In this document: positions 9,580 through 19,296 of the stretch, piece after piece
Numbering within the stretch: the stretch's first letter is position 1
Layout: every line of letters begins with the position of its first letter
Origin: Nitrospira sp.
GTDB taxonomy: Bacteria; Nitrospirota; Nitrospiria; Nitrospirales; Nitrospiraceae
DNA length: 64,000 bases
Direction: 5' to 3'
NCBI GenBank assembly: GCA_009594995.1
Contig: VOPR01000025.1
Coordinates: 62,001-126,000 of the forward strand
Notes under the pieces: model-generated
Told to the model about the DNA's origin: nothing
Seen by the model: only the letters and a program-made list of their open reading frames with translations
Database searches by the model: none
Translations under genes and position numbers: made by a program

Positions 9580-9608
9580 TTGACAAATACACCCCGTCTG
9601 TTTAGCTT
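9580..9608 (+). promoter_or_regulatory. Candidate sigma-70 promoter
   Basis: TTGACA at 9580-9585 and TAGCTT at 9603-9608, spacer 17 bp, about 85 bp ahead of the small membrane protein gene starting at 9692. The -35 is perfect and the -10 is poor. Confidence 0.4.
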
Positions 9609-9691
9609 ACGCCCGATTTCTAAGGAATGGAACCCTGACCCGGCGCAGCGATTCGATCGCGCCGAGTCGACCGTCAACGGAAGGAGCGACC

Positions 9692-9985
9692 ATGTTCGTG
9701 TGGAGTAAACGCCTTGTCACCGGCCTGCTGGCAGGGTTCGTCCTGCTCATCGGACTCTTTCTTATTCAAGGGGAGCCGGAAACGATCAGCGGCTTGAAAA
9801 TTCACACCACCCGCTGGATGGCCGTGAACTATATCGGCCTGCTGGTGTGGGTGTTTATCTGGATGTTCGATCAAGCCCGCGTGCGCGGGAAAAACGTGTT
9901 GCTCTGGCTCGTGCCCTTTGCCCTGGCGCCGCTCCCGACCCTGATGCTGTTCGTCTTGTTTCTGCAGCGGAGAGTGAAGTCTTAG
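9692..9985 (+). CDS. Small membrane protein, three hydrophobic segments
   Basis: 97-aa protein with hydrophobic stretches at about residues 8-26, 44-62 and 68-90, the last rich in Pro and Leu. A strong Shine-Dalgarno (GGAAGGAG) is 6 bases before the ATG, and a possible promoter lies upstream, so the gene is very likely real. I do not recognise the family. It stands alone, followed tail-to-tail by the AmpG-like gene. Confidence 0.7.
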   Translation: MFVWSKRLVTGLLAGFVLLIGLFLIQGEPETISGLKIHTTRWMAVNYIGLLVWVFIWMFDQARVRGKNVLLWLVPFALAPLPTLMLFVLFLQRRVKS

Positions 9986-10054
9986 GAGCATAGAACCAGA
10001 CAGCCGGTTCGACCATCCTGGTGATACGCTCCGCGAGAAAGCTTTGGAAAGCCG

Positions 10055-11320
10055 TCAGCAGGAGGCTTCGACTTCGCCCCGGTGTGAATTGAGTTCCGCA
10101 TGTTGCGCGACCGGCTTGCGCAGAAACCACAAGAGCCACAGTCCCGGCAATGCGGCCAGGAATGTCACGAAGAAAAACGGTCCCCACCCGGCTAGGCCCA
10201 CCAGTTTCGCCGCAGGCCACCCGAGAAATACGCGACCGAGGGCTTCGACGGAGGAGAGCAGCGCAAACTGAGTCGCGGTATAGCGGTGGTTACAAAGAGA
10301 CATCACCAGCGCCACGAAGGCCGCCGTCCCCATGCCGCCGGTGAAGTTTTCCACTCCGACCGCAACGGCCATCACCGTGTAGTTCTTCCCGGCCCAGGCC
10401 AACCACATAAAGGCCAGGTTCGACAGGGCCTGCAAGATTCCGAATAAAAAAAGTGCGCGAAAAAGGCCCAAGCGCGGCATCAAGCCGCCGCCGATAAACG
10501 CGCCGAGAATGGTCGCGCCCATCCCGAACGCGCGGACGACTCCGATGTCTTCCGATGAGAACTGCATGCCTCGCAGCAAGAATGACGTGGTCAGCGCGCC
10601 GGCGAACGCATCACCGAGTTTGTACAACACGATCAAGGCTAACAGCGCCACCGCCATGGGACGCGCAAGAAATTCCGTCAGCGGCCCCCAGACCGCTTCC
10701 GCCATCGACTTGGGCGCAACCTGCGCATCCTCCGGCTCAGGACTCATGAGAATGGTCACGACTCCCAGCGCCATCACGCCGGCCATACATAGGTAGGCGA
10801 CCGACCAACTCATGCGCGAGGCCAGAATCAATGCGAGGGAGCCCGAGGCAATCATGGCGATGCGATACCCCATCACCCAGGTCGCGGCCCCCAAACCCCG
10901 TTCCTCCGGTTTCAGGACGTCGGTCCGATAGGCGTCGAAGACAATGTCTTGCGAGGCGGAAAGAAAGGCGACTGCCAATGCCAAGGCTGCGAACACCTGC
11001 GCGCCTTCTGTAGGGCCAATCAAGGCCATCACGGCCAGCGCGAGAGCGAGACCGCTTTGGGTCACGATCATCCAGCCGCGCCGGCGACCGAGCCAGGGCG
11101 GCACAATCCGGTCCATCACCGGGGCCCAGAGAAATTTCAGCGTGTAAGGCAGTCCGACATAGGCGAACAGGCCGATGGTCGTCAGGTCCAGCCCCGCTTC
11201 GGTCAGCCAGGCTTGCAGGGTCCCGCCGGTGAGGGCGAGCGGCAGCCCGGAGGCAAACCCCAACGGCAGCATGATGCCGAGGCGTGGAGTCAGATATGCG
11301 CGAATAGATGACTGGTTCAT
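10055..11320 (-). CDS. AmpG-like MFS permease
   Basis: 421-aa major facilitator with about 12 membrane segments. The start (GIMLPLGFASGLPLALTGGTLQAWLTEAGL) and the following PYTLKFLWAPVMDRI...GRRRGWM stretch are characteristic of the AmpG muropeptide permease family, which imports anhydro-muropeptides for cell-wall recycling. In some bacteria this also feeds beta-lactamase induction. No amp or recycling genes lie beside it. The substrate is inferred from family only. Confidence 0.85.
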   Translation of the reverse strand: MNQSSIRAYLTPRLGIMLPLGFASGLPLALTGGTLQAWLTEAGLDLTTIGLFAYVGLPYTLKFLWAPVMDRIVPPWLGRRRGWMIVTQSGLALALAVMALIGPTEGAQVFAALALAVAFLSASQDIVFDAYRTDVLKPEERGLGAATWVMGYRIAMIASGSLALILASRMSWSVAYLCMAGVMALGVVTILMSPEPEDAQVAPKSMAEAVWGPLTEFLARPMAVALLALIVLYKLGDAFAGALTTSFLLRGMQFSSEDIGVVRAFGMGATILGAFIGGGLMPRLGLFRALFLFGILQALSNLAFMWLAWAGKNYTVMAVAVGVENFTGGMGTAAFVALVMSLCNHRYTATQFALLSSVEALGRVFLGWPAAKLVGLAGWGPFFFVTFLAALPGLWLLWFLRKPVAQHAELNSHRGEVEASC

Positions 11321-11559
11321 GCGATCAGCGGGGCTAGAAGCTCACGAGGTGCAGCATACCACTGCCGCACAGGCTGAGGGCACCAGAATCGTGATTCCCT
11401 CTCTTGCGATCGGCACACGGTCGAGGCAGACTCAATCTGTCGTTGCTGATACGGCATACGCAAATGCCCCAGCCCTCCCTCGACAGATTCGGCCGGGCAT
11501 GTTTCAGGGAGGCTTTTGTATAGCTGAACTGGTATAAGAAGCCAAAGGGAGAGGATGAG

Positions 11560-11964
11560 ATGAACGTGACAAACTTAGGCTTCACGTGGAATTCCCGCTA
11601 CCTCGAACTGTCGCCGACGGAAATGGCGATCGCCGTCGTGGCGGCACTTCTTGTAGGCGGAGCAGCCCTGTATTTTCTCCTTAAGGTGTTGCGCAGCAAG
11701 CCGGTGAAACTGCTCGGCATGGCTCTGTTGGTCGCGGGGATTGCACTGGTCGGCTGGCTGGCGATCGACCAGCATCAACAGGATGAGCGCACGCGCGTGT
11801 CGGAAATCTGGAGTCGCACCTTCGAAAACAGCGCGATCAAGGACTTCGAGTCCTGTGTCGCCAACCGCACGCCGCGAAGCCCCGGCCCGCAATACCGCGT
11901 CGAAGTGGTGACGGAATGCGGGGATGTGGCCAAGGCCATCAAAGAAGGTCTGGAAGCCCGTTGA
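11560..11964 (+). CDS. Hypothetical membrane protein, two hydrophobic segments
   Basis: 134 aa: hydrophobic segments at about residues 22-43 and 48-68, then a soluble tail (DQHQQDERTRVSEIWSRTF...) with two Cys (about 106 and 123). GGGAGAGG precedes the ATG. The soluble tail follows the second segment directly; its side of the membrane is not clear. I do not recognise the family. The 239 bp upstream hold a possible -10 (GGTATAAG, near 11532) but no clear -35. Confidence 0.65.
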   Translation: MNVTNLGFTWNSRYLELSPTEMAIAVVAALLVGGAALYFLLKVLRSKPVKLLGMALLVAGIALVGWLAIDQHQQDERTRVSEIWSRTFENSAIKDFESCVANRTPRSPGPQYRVEVVTECGDVAKAIKEGLEAR

Positions 11965-12012
11965 CGCAGGCACTGGCCCCTGCTGTGACAGGTCCCGCCG
12001 TAGCCGAGACCA

Positions 12013-12858
12013 TCATGTTGCGGGCGAATCAGTCCGGAGATAGATAAACCAGTAGACCAGCGCGACCAGGACCGTCCCGCCGATGATGTTCCCAAGGGTC
12101 ACCAGCGCCAGGTTGCCCAGCGCCCCCGCCAGTGACAGCGGCGCCGCGCCTCCGGCCGCCAGGGCAATTCCCAGCGGCAGGAAAAACATATTCGCCACGG
12201 AATGTTCGAAGCCGCAGGCCACGAAGGCGCTGATGGGAAACACGATGGCCAGAATCTTATCCGCCACGCTCCGCGCGCCCATACACAACCAGACCGCGAG
12301 ACAGACCAACACATTGCAGAGAATGCCGCGGACAAACGCCGACAGCGGATCGAGTGCGATCTTGCTCCGCGCGATGCGGATCATCGTCTCCCCCACCGCG
12401 CCGTCTCCCAGCAGGTGCACCCCGGCCAGCAACACCAGCACCACCGTCCCGCCCGCGCCCAACAGATTGCCAAGATAGACCCAGATCCAGTTCCTCACCA
12501 CCTGACGCGTCTGCACACAGCCGACGGCCCAGGCCATCGCAATCAAATTATTCCCGGTAAAGAGTTCGGCCCCTCCCACGACCACCAGCACCAGCCCCAG
12601 GCTGAATGTGATCCCCCCGGCCACGCGCAGAAGCCCGAACGGCAGCGCCGGGCCATCCTTCCCGACCGTGATCGTCACCGTGTAAGAGAGCGCTCCCAGC
12701 GAAATGAAGGCTCCGGCCAGCACAGCCAGCGCCACCATCGTCGGCACAGACGTGGTGACCTTGGCCAGACCCAGCTTGCAGACACGCGCTGCAATTTCCG
12801 GCGGCGGATAGGCATCGGCAACGGAACCGGCAGGAGGGGTGGAGAGTTCAGGCGTCAT
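12013..12858 (-). CDS. Formate/nitrite transporter (FocA/NirC family)
   Basis: 281-aa channel of the FNT family: six hydrophobic segments, with the AELFTGNN motif (GGAELFTGNNLIAMAW) and GFEHSVANMFFLPLG, which carries the central His of the pore. It overlaps the end of the formate dehydrogenase alpha gene by 4 bp (ATGA), so it is translationally coupled and last in that operon. Coupling to formate dehydrogenase argues for formate uptake. A role in nitrite transport cannot be excluded from sequence, particularly in a nitrite oxidiser. Confidence 0.93.
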   Translation of the reverse strand: MTPELSTPPAGSVADAYPPPEIAARVCKLGLAKVTTSVPTMVALAVLAGAFISLGALSYTVTITVGKDGPALPFGLLRVAGGITFSLGLVLVVVGGAELFTGNNLIAMAWAVGCVQTRQVVRNWIWVYLGNLLGAGGTVVLVLLAGVHLLGDGAVGETMIRIARSKIALDPLSAFVRGILCNVLVCLAVWLCMGARSVADKILAIVFPISAFVACGFEHSVANMFFLPLGIALAAGGAAPLSLAGALGNLALVTLGNIIGGTVLVALVYWFIYLRTDSPAT

Positions 12859-15578
12859 GTGATCAACATCACATGCATCGAGGCAGAGGCAGTACCGCTG
12901 GGCAGCACCTTTTCGATTCGCACCGTGGACACTTTATACTCGGGGCACTTGGAGCTTTCATCTGCGCTTGAGGACAGCAGCACATTCAGGTCGGTATCCG
13001 GGAAGTGAAAACTCGTGAACAGTTCGCCCGGTTGCACCCGTTCACTGACCATTACCGGAAGCTTCGCTTCGCCGCGCGCACTGACGAGCCGGACCAGATC
13101 ACCGTTGTGGAGTTCCAATCGCGCCGCATCGAGGGCATGGATTTCCAGCACATCCGTATCAACCACCTGCATGATTTCTGTTCGCCTCGTCTGCGCACCA
13201 CAGTTGTAATGTTGCAGAACCCGGCCGGTGATCAACACCAGCGGATAGGCCTCGGTCGGCGCTTCGCCCGGCGGCAGATAGTCCACCGCCACAAAGCTGG
13301 CCTTTCCTTTGGGGAACGACCGCTCGTGCATCAACGAGGTGCCGGGATGTTCTTTCGAGGGAACGGGCCACTGCAACCCGTCCGCCGCATCCAGGCGATC
13401 AAACGACACTCCGGCAAACATCGGCGCCAGCTGCGCGATCTCGTCCATGATGGCGGAGGGATGCGAATAGCGCATGGGATATCCCATACGCGCAGAGACT
13501 TCGCACACCACCTGCCAATCGGGCAGGACACCTTCGGGCGGCTCCACGGCTTTTCTGATGCGTTGAATGCGCCGCTCCAGATTGGTGAACGTTCCGTCCT
13601 TCTCCAGAAACGAGGCGCCGGGAATCACGAGGTGCGCCAGCTTGGCCGTCTCGCTGAGAAACAAATCCTGCACGATGAGGAAATCCAGGTTCTTGAGCGC
13701 CGCATGGACCTTTTTCAAATTCGGGTCGGTCTGAGCCACGTCATACCCGATGATCCACAGACTCTTGAGTGTCCCCGCCAGCGCCGCATCCCACATGTCC
13801 GGCGTCTTCATGCCCCGCGCAGTGGGCAAGGGCCGACCGGTAACCGCAACATGCGCCGCCGCCAGTTCGGGATTGTCGAACGGCTGATAGCCGGCAAAAT
13901 AGGTCGGCAAAGATCCCACATCGCACGCACCCTGTACATTGTTCTGCCCACGCAACGGATTGATGCCGGTTCCGGGTCTGCCGATGTTTCCGGTGGCCAG
14001 TGCGAGATTCACCAACGCCATTACCCCGTGGCTTCCCCAGCGATGTTCGGTCATGCCCAAGCCGTGAACGGCCATCGAGCCGCCGCTCTTCGCGTATCGT
14101 CGCGCCGCTTCGGTGATCAGATGCGCCGGCACGCCGGTCAGACGCGAGGTCACCTCCGGGGTGCAATCCTCCACCACCTTCAACCAATCGCTGATTCCCT
14201 CGGTCCGGTCACGCACGAACGCTGCATCGACAAGGTGTTCCTTGGCAATCACATGCCCGATCCCGTTGAGCAGCGCCACATTGGTGCCGGGATGCAGTTG
14301 CAGATGGAGATCGGCCAGGCGAGCCAATTCAGTCCGCCGGGGATCGACTACGATCAACGGCACGCCGCGCCGCGCCGCCTGCTTGATACGCGCACCCAAC
14401 ACCGGATGCGACTCGGTAGGATTGGCCCCGACCACCAGGATCAGCTTCGCCAGGTCCAAATCCCGGATGGAATTGGTCGCCGCCGACGCGCCGAGTGTCT
14501 CCATCATCCCGGTCACAGTCGCGCTGTGGCAGACGCGGGCACAATTGTCGATATGATTGCTGCCGATCACGCAGCGCATGAATTTGCCGAACAGGTAATT
14601 TTCTTCGTTCGTCCCGCGGCTCGAAGATATCGTCGCCAGGGCATCCAATCCGTGAGCGTCCTTGATCCTGGTCCACTCGTCCGCAATTCGATCGAGCGCC
14701 GCAGACCAGGAAATCTCTACCCACTGGTCGCCCTGCCGCAACAACGGCGCGCGGAGCCGGTCGGGCGCATAGTTGTACGTCCAGCCGAATCGGCCCTTCA
14801 TACAGGCATGACCCTGATTTGATGGCCCGTCATCCGCCGGCACCATTCGTACGACCCGCTCATCCCGCACACCCGCCTCGAAGGCGCAGCCCACTCCGCA
14901 ATAGGCGCAAGTGGTGCGAACCGAGCGAACAGGCGGACCCGCATCGTGAACGGTTTTTTCGATGAGCGCGCCGGTGGGGCATTCCTTTACGCAGGCGCCG
15001 CAGGACACACAATTGGACGACGCGAAGCCGGCGGCTTCCCCCGCCAGCGGCGCAGCGCCTGCGACCGGCCGGCTCGCGAAGCCCCGATACAGCATCGTCA
15101 GCGCATGGGTTCCCTGGATTTCATCACAGGCCCTCACGCAACGGGCGCAAGAAATACAGGCCGCATTGTCGAACGTAAAAAACGGGTTGGAGCGATCGAC
15201 GGTATCCATCCTGGTCGAGGGTTGCGGATAGCGGACCTGCGTCAGGCCCAGTGTCTTGCCCAACCACTGCAAAGACTCCGGCGCGCGATCTCCCTCCGGT
15301 TGTTCGGACAGATACAGTTCGACGAGATGTTTCCTGAGCCGGTTGAGGCGTTCACTCTCCGTGTGAACGACCATGCCTTCGCGTACCGGCGTCGTACAGG
15401 AGGCCGGTGTGCCACTCTGACCCTCGACCTCGCAGAGACACAGCCGGCAGGAACCGAACGGCGCCAGGTGGTCCGACGTACAGAGTCCGGGAATGGCAAT
15501 GCCGGCCTTCTTCGCCGCGCCATACACTGTGTCGCCCGGCGAGGCCACCACGAGCCGCCCATTAATGCTTAGCTTCAC
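12855..15578 (-). CDS. fdsA: NAD-dependent formate dehydrogenase, alpha (Mo/W catalytic) subunit
   Basis: Catalytic subunit that oxidises formate to CO2 at a bis-MGD Mo or W centre. From the N terminus: a [2Fe-2S] domain (GLCTSD...GSCRLCLCEVE...C), a His/Cys region, two [4Fe-4S] ferredoxin motifs (CISCARCVRAC and CVSCGACVKEC), then the catalytic domain with its own cluster (CAYCGVGC...C). The metal ligand is Cys (ARVCHS near residue 370 of the long frame), not selenocysteine. I prefer the GTG at 15578, giving KLSINGRL at the N terminus with AAGGA 8 bases upstream. A TTG at 15626 with AGGAG is an alternative adding 16 residues. It sits in the order fdsG-fdsB-fdsA-focA. Confidence 0.95.
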   Translation of the reverse strand: MKLSINGRLVVASPGDTVYGAAKKAGIAIPGLCTSDHLAPFGSCRLCLCEVEGQSGTPASCTTPVREGMVVHTESERLNRLRKHLVELYLSEQPEGDRAPESLQWLGKTLGLTQVRYPQPSTRMDTVDRSNPFFTFDNAACISCARCVRACDEIQGTHALTMLYRGFASRPVAGAAPLAGEAAGFASSNCVSCGACVKECPTGALIEKTVHDAGPPVRSVRTTCAYCGVGCAFEAGVRDERVVRMVPADDGPSNQGHACMKGRFGWTYNYAPDRLRAPLLRQGDQWVEISWSAALDRIADEWTRIKDAHGLDALATISSSRGTNEENYLFGKFMRCVIGSNHIDNCARVCHSATVTGMMETLGASAATNSIRDLDLAKLILVVGANPTESHPVLGARIKQAARRGVPLIVVDPRRTELARLADLHLQLHPGTNVALLNGIGHVIAKEHLVDAAFVRDRTEGISDWLKVVEDCTPEVTSRLTGVPAHLITEAARRYAKSGGSMAVHGLGMTEHRWGSHGVMALVNLALATGNIGRPGTGINPLRGQNNVQGACDVGSLPTYFAGYQPFDNPELAAAHVAVTGRPLPTARGMKTPDMWDAALAGTLKSLWIIGYDVAQTDPNLKKVHAALKNLDFLIVQDLFLSETAKLAHLVIPGASFLEKDGTFTNLERRIQRIRKAVEPPEGVLPDWQVVCEVSARMGYPMRYSHPSAIMDEIAQLAPMFAGVSFDRLDAADGLQWPVPSKEHPGTSLMHERSFPKGKASFVAVDYLPPGEAPTEAYPLVLITGRVLQHYNCGAQTRRTEIMQVVDTDVLEIHALDAARLELHNGDLVRLVSARGEAKLPVMVSERVQPGELFTSFHFPDTDLNVLLSSSADESSKCPEYKVSTVRIEKVLPSGTASASMHVMLIT

Positions 15579-15659
15579 CTGGCTGTTCCTTGAATCTCGT
15601 GGGTCGTCAAGAGAGGCCTCACGCAACAGGCTCCTGTGTCACGTTTAACGTGATGCCCT

Positions 15660-17156
15660 TCACGATCTCAGCTTGCTCCGGAATTCGGCGGAAAAATGTT
15701 CGATCGCGGTCAGCACCGGATAGGGTGCGCGCCCGCCGAGCGCACAAAGGCTGGCGAGCTTCATGGTTTCGCCCAGATCGTCCAGCAGCTCGAGATCATC
15801 CACCGTTCCACTACCGGTTTGAATCCGTTCGAGGATTTCGCGTCCGCGCACGGAGCCGATGCGGCAGGGCGTGCACTTACCGCAGGACTCGTCGGCGGTA
15901 AACGCCATGAAGTGCCGCGCCAGATCCACCATATCCGTCTCATGGTCGTACACGACGATGCCGCCATGCCCCAGTACGGCGCCGGCCTTGGCAAACGCGT
16001 CATAACAAATCGGTATGTCCAGCCCGGAGGCAGGGAAGAGACTCCCCAGCGGTCCACCGACCTGCACGGCCTTGAAGCGCGAGCCCGGCGCCATGCCTCC
16101 GCCGAACTGCTCCAAGACCTGGTGCAGACTTAATCCGAATGGCACCTCCACCAGTCCCGCATGTTTCACCCGTCCGCCCAGTTGCAAAGCAATGGTGCCA
16201 CGGGACTGTTCAGTTCCCAATGACGCATGCCAGGCGCCGCCACGCGAAAGAATATTGGGGACCGTCGCAAAGGTCAGCACATTGCTGACGATCGTCGGTT
16301 GTCCGTACAGGCCGGACTGTGCCGGATAGGGAGGTCGCGCGCGCACGACACCCCGCCTTCCCTCCAGCGATTCCAGGAGCGCCGTCTCCTCGCCGCAGAC
16401 ATAGGATCCGGCTCCCTCGACCACCTCGATGAGAAACGGTTCGCCGTCCAACTCCAACAACTCCGCCTCGTCGGCTTTTTGAATGGCCGCGCGCAATATC
16501 GCCGCCGCCGCCGGATACTCCTGTCGGCAATAGACATAACCCCGATCGGCCCCGATGGCTCTGGCGCAAATCAACATGCCTTCCAACAACCGGAACGGAT
16601 CCCCTTCCAGAATCATCCGGTCACAATAGGTTCCCGCATCCCCTTCATCCGCATTGGCCACCACATATTTCCCTACAGCCTTGGCCTGTTGCGCGACCTT
16701 CCACTTGTTCCACACGGGAAAGGCGGCCCCGCCGCGCCCGCGTAACTGCGAGATTCGCAGTTCTTCGATGATGGCATCAGGCTCGATCCGAAGGGCTGCT
16801 TCCAACCCGGTCAGGCCGCCGCGCGCCTGGTATTCATCCAGGGCCAGTGGCTCCGTCTCGCCAAAGTTGGCGAAGGTGAACCTGGTTTGTTGCGTCAAAA
16901 ATGGAATGGCCTGCACCGCTGTACCACCGGTTCCAGACAGAATGGAGGGCAGGTCTTGAGGCGTGACGTTGAACCAGGCTACCCGCCCGGCAGGACTATC
17001 CCGCTCCACGATCGGCTCGAGGAAAAACGCCCCGCGGGAGGAGGTGCGAATGAGTTGCACATCGGGACGTTCGGACCAGGCATCCGCCAGAAGGCCGGCG
17101 CCGGCGGCCCGGGCAGAGGTATCACTGGACAAATACAGTCGTGTCACGCTGCTCAT
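15660..17156 (-). CDS. fdsB: NAD-dependent formate dehydrogenase, beta subunit (NuoF-like diaphorase)
   Basis: 498-aa flavoprotein that passes electrons from the alpha subunit to NAD. It has an N-terminal thioredoxin-fold-like region (about 1-100). The NuoF-type domain follows, with NADH/FMN motifs GRGGAAFPVWNKW, ANADEGDAGTYCDR and GAGSYVCGEETALLESLEG, and a C-terminal [4Fe-4S] motif (ESCGKCTPCRIGS, then a distant Cys). Its start lies 1 bp after the fdsG stop. It resembles FdsB of soluble formate dehydrogenases and HoxF of hydrogenases; the adjacent alpha subunit settles the role. Confidence 0.93.
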   Translation of the reverse strand: MSSVTRLYLSSDTSARAAGAGLLADAWSERPDVQLIRTSSRGAFFLEPIVERDSPAGRVAWFNVTPQDLPSILSGTGGTAVQAIPFLTQQTRFTFANFGETEPLALDEYQARGGLTGLEAALRIEPDAIIEELRISQLRGRGGAAFPVWNKWKVAQQAKAVGKYVVANADEGDAGTYCDRMILEGDPFRLLEGMLICARAIGADRGYVYCRQEYPAAAAILRAAIQKADEAELLELDGEPFLIEVVEGAGSYVCGEETALLESLEGRRGVVRARPPYPAQSGLYGQPTIVSNVLTFATVPNILSRGGAWHASLGTEQSRGTIALQLGGRVKHAGLVEVPFGLSLHQVLEQFGGGMAPGSRFKAVQVGGPLGSLFPASGLDIPICYDAFAKAGAVLGHGGIVVYDHETDMVDLARHFMAFTADESCGKCTPCRIGSVRGREILERIQTGSGTVDDLELLDDLGETMKLASLCALGGRAPYPVLTAIEHFSAEFRSKLRS

Positions 17157-17157
17157 C

Positions 17158-17607
17158 TTACCGGTATCGCTCCAGCACCGTCTCCAACTCCGACGGCAGC
17201 ACGCGCCCGTACAGATCGCGATCGATCATCATCGTCGGAGAGACGGCGCAGTTCCCGGCACAGGACATGGTGTCGAGCGTAAATCTACCGCCGGCAGTAG
17301 TCTCGCCCACATCGATACGGAGACGATCCTGCAGTTCTCGCAAGAGCCGGCCGCAACAGTTGGCATAGCACGATTCGCCCATACATACTCTGATGAGGTG
17401 CCGCCCGGGAGCGGTCACTCGCAGATCGGGGTAATAGGAGAGCACCCCGGCGACTTGCGCGGTTGTGGTGTGCAACGTGTGAGCGATCTGGGAAATGGCC
17501 TCCACCGGCACATGCCCGAGCCGCTCCTGCAAGGCCAGCAGCGTCTTGAGGATGTTGGGTGGCTGCCCCTGAACGCCGGCAAGAATTTCCTTCACCTGGT
17601 CTTGCAT
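17158..17607 (-). CDS. fdsG: NAD-dependent formate dehydrogenase, gamma subunit (NuoE-like)
   Basis: About 149 aa, thioredoxin-fold [2Fe-2S] subunit of the NuoE type. Four cluster cysteines are seen as C-x4-C (VCMGESCYANC) and C-x3-C (CAGNCAVSP). The helical N-terminal part (ILKTLLALQERLGHVPVEAI) is typical. An in-frame GTG at 17673 would add 22 residues; I chose the ATG at 17607 because conserved sequence starts here (QDQVKEILAG). It is nearly contiguous with fdsB. Confidence 0.9.
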   Translation of the reverse strand: MQDQVKEILAGVQGQPPNILKTLLALQERLGHVPVEAISQIAHTLHTTTAQVAGVLSYYPDLRVTAPGRHLIRVCMGESCYANCCGRLLRELQDRLRIDVGETTAGGRFTLDTMSCAGNCAVSPTMMIDRDLYGRVLPSELETVLERYR

Positions 17608-17688
17608 AGGAATGCCTGCCTCTCGTCGCTCGCCTTTCGAGGAAGAAGTAGTACCGTACTCCCCACCCTTCACAACGAACGCTCCCCC

Positions 17689-19059
17689 TCAGGAAAGCCC
17701 CACATGCGCGCGGAGCCTGTTGTAATCGAACGCCGCCACGCCGGTCCGAAGGAGACCGAAGTCACAGCGCTCCATTTCATCGATGAGGGCGGCCACTTTC
17801 GCCCGGCCCCCAGGGGTCTTCATGACATGGCTGGGGGTCTCCCCTCCTAAGACGGGCGACTCCCGATCGGCCCATTCCAGATAGACCGCTTGAAGAAACG
17901 CGCTGACCAGGATCTGATCCTCTTCAGCCGTCACGACGACCGTCAACGGCTCCACCGCAGACAATTCCTCCTGGGTAACCTGGCGAGCGGGCGGTTGTAC
18001 TGCTTCACCGCGGAAGTGCAGCGAAAAACCAAAGGCGGCGGCCAGACTATGTTTGACCGTATCAAGCCGCTCCCGGTTATCACATTCCAGGAAAAGTTCC
18101 GTAGCAGTGACCGTCACCCTCGCCGTCGCGATCTCCTTCGAAGCATCATCATTCCGGCGCTGGAGAAATCGACGTAGCTTGCGTGAAGGAACAGGGCCAC
18201 CGGCAGAAACCACAGCTTCTTCCTTCCATCCTTCCAGCTCAGCCATGCTTCCCGCGATAAACGTAAATTCATGATGTTCGTAGAGCGCCATCACATAAAA
18301 GTACGGCGCGCCATCGGTCGTCCGATAACGGATCTCGCTCACCGCCTCAACCAGCGCCGAGAGCCGCATGCGCGCAAAATTTTTCAAGAGGAGATGCCCG
18401 AATCGCTTGGCGAATTCCGGCCAGTCGCCCAGTTCAAATGATCCGCCCACGACTTCCATCTCGCGGCGCTCTTCCCCCGTCGTTTCGTAGAGCGCACGCG
18501 CATCCTCGGCCGACAGCACCAAGACCGGACCGGCCAGGACAGCCCGGGTGCTCTCCGGATCACCTGGCTCGCGAACCAGTCGAGTGAACAACACCTGCCC
18601 GTTTTCCACGTCCAACCCCATATCGTCAGCGGGAATCTCATACAAACGACCGTTCCCGATCGACCGCAAACCTCGACGAGCCGATGCGGACTGGACCGGC
18701 AGGACTTCGACCAGATCCAGGTACGAATGTTTCAGCGGATCAAGCCAAACGCGTTCCTCCTCCGGGATGTGTTCGGTGATGACGTCGCGCAATTGTTCGA
18801 TGAGAGTCAGCTGCCCGTCTTCCGGATAAAAATCGGCGTAGAGCAGCAGATCCGCCAGCTCCACCTCTTCCGGCAGCGGGGACAGCGGCGACTGGTTCCC
18901 CAGCTCCACGTACACCTGCAAGGCGCGGCTGAATGCAATCCGCCGCTGCTGAGCGAAACCCGGCGCCATGGACAGACGATCAAGCCTCGACAGCAGCCTG
19001 TCCAGGTCCTTGGTGACCGGCACCGAACGCCCGGCGACCCGCTCATTCGCGAGCTTCAT
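17689..19059 (-). CDS. Unknown 456-aa protein in the formate dehydrogenase operon
   Basis: Soluble protein with no signal or membrane segment. The N terminus is helical (KDLDRLLSRLDRLSMAPGF). The middle is mixed, and the final segment LGGETPSHVMKTPGGRAKV has the TP-x-GR pattern seen at the ends of some SEC-C and MbcA/ParS-type domains. I cannot assign a function. The ATG at 19059 is chosen because GGAGGAGATC lies directly upstream; it overlaps the DUF2934 gene by 17 bp, so the two are translationally coupled. Position just ahead of fdsG suggests an accessory role in formate dehydrogenase assembly or control, but this is inference. Confidence 0.8.
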   Translation of the reverse strand: MKLANERVAGRSVPVTKDLDRLLSRLDRLSMAPGFAQQRRIAFSRALQVYVELGNQSPLSPLPEEVELADLLLYADFYPEDGQLTLIEQLRDVITEHIPEEERVWLDPLKHSYLDLVEVLPVQSASARRGLRSIGNGRLYEIPADDMGLDVENGQVLFTRLVREPGDPESTRAVLAGPVLVLSAEDARALYETTGEERREMEVVGGSFELGDWPEFAKRFGHLLLKNFARMRLSALVEAVSEIRYRTTDGAPYFYVMALYEHHEFTFIAGSMAELEGWKEEAVVSAGGPVPSRKLRRFLQRRNDDASKEIATARVTVTATELFLECDNRERLDTVKHSLAAAFGFSLHFRGEAVQPPARQVTQEELSAVEPLTVVVTAEEDQILVSAFLQAVYLEWADRESPVLGGETPSHVMKTPGGRAKVAALIDEMERCDFGLLRTGVAAFDYNRLRAHVGLS

Positions 19060-19267
19060 GGATCTCCTCCATGACGGCTTCTTCCGCATCCAACCAATCC
19101 TGCAACGCGTATCCCTCGCGGGAGCCCCGCTCCTTCCACAGCTCGAACGCTTTCTGCGAAATGCGCTCCCACATTCCGTCGGGCAATTCGATAGGATTGG
19201 CCGCGGACCGCACCGCAGCCCGGGGAGGTGCTTTCACCACAGACGCTTTCTTCACCTTGGGCTTCAT
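19043..19267 (-). CDS. DUF2934 small protein
   Basis: 74 aa: a Lys/Ala/Pro-rich basic N terminus (KPKVKKASVVKAPPRAAV) followed by a DUF2934 module (WERISQKAFELWKERGSREGYALQDWLDAEE). DUF2934 proteins are small, of unknown function, and often sit near stress genes. AAGGAG lies 7 bases before this ATG. A longer frame up to 19606 is a shadow of the neighbouring Usp gene. It overlaps the next gene by 17 bp. Confidence 0.8.
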   Translation of the reverse strand: MKPKVKKASVVKAPPRAAVRSAANPIELPDGMWERISQKAFELWKERGSREGYALQDWLDAEEAVMEEIHEARE

Positions 19268-19296
19268 GGGAGGACTCCTTCCTGAGAACGGACCGG

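Noticed and set aside
13005..14822. 605-aa plus-strand open frame opposite fdsA
   Set aside because: It is a shadow of the high-G+C fdsA gene: Arg/His-rich composition, no ribosome site, no recognisable domain.
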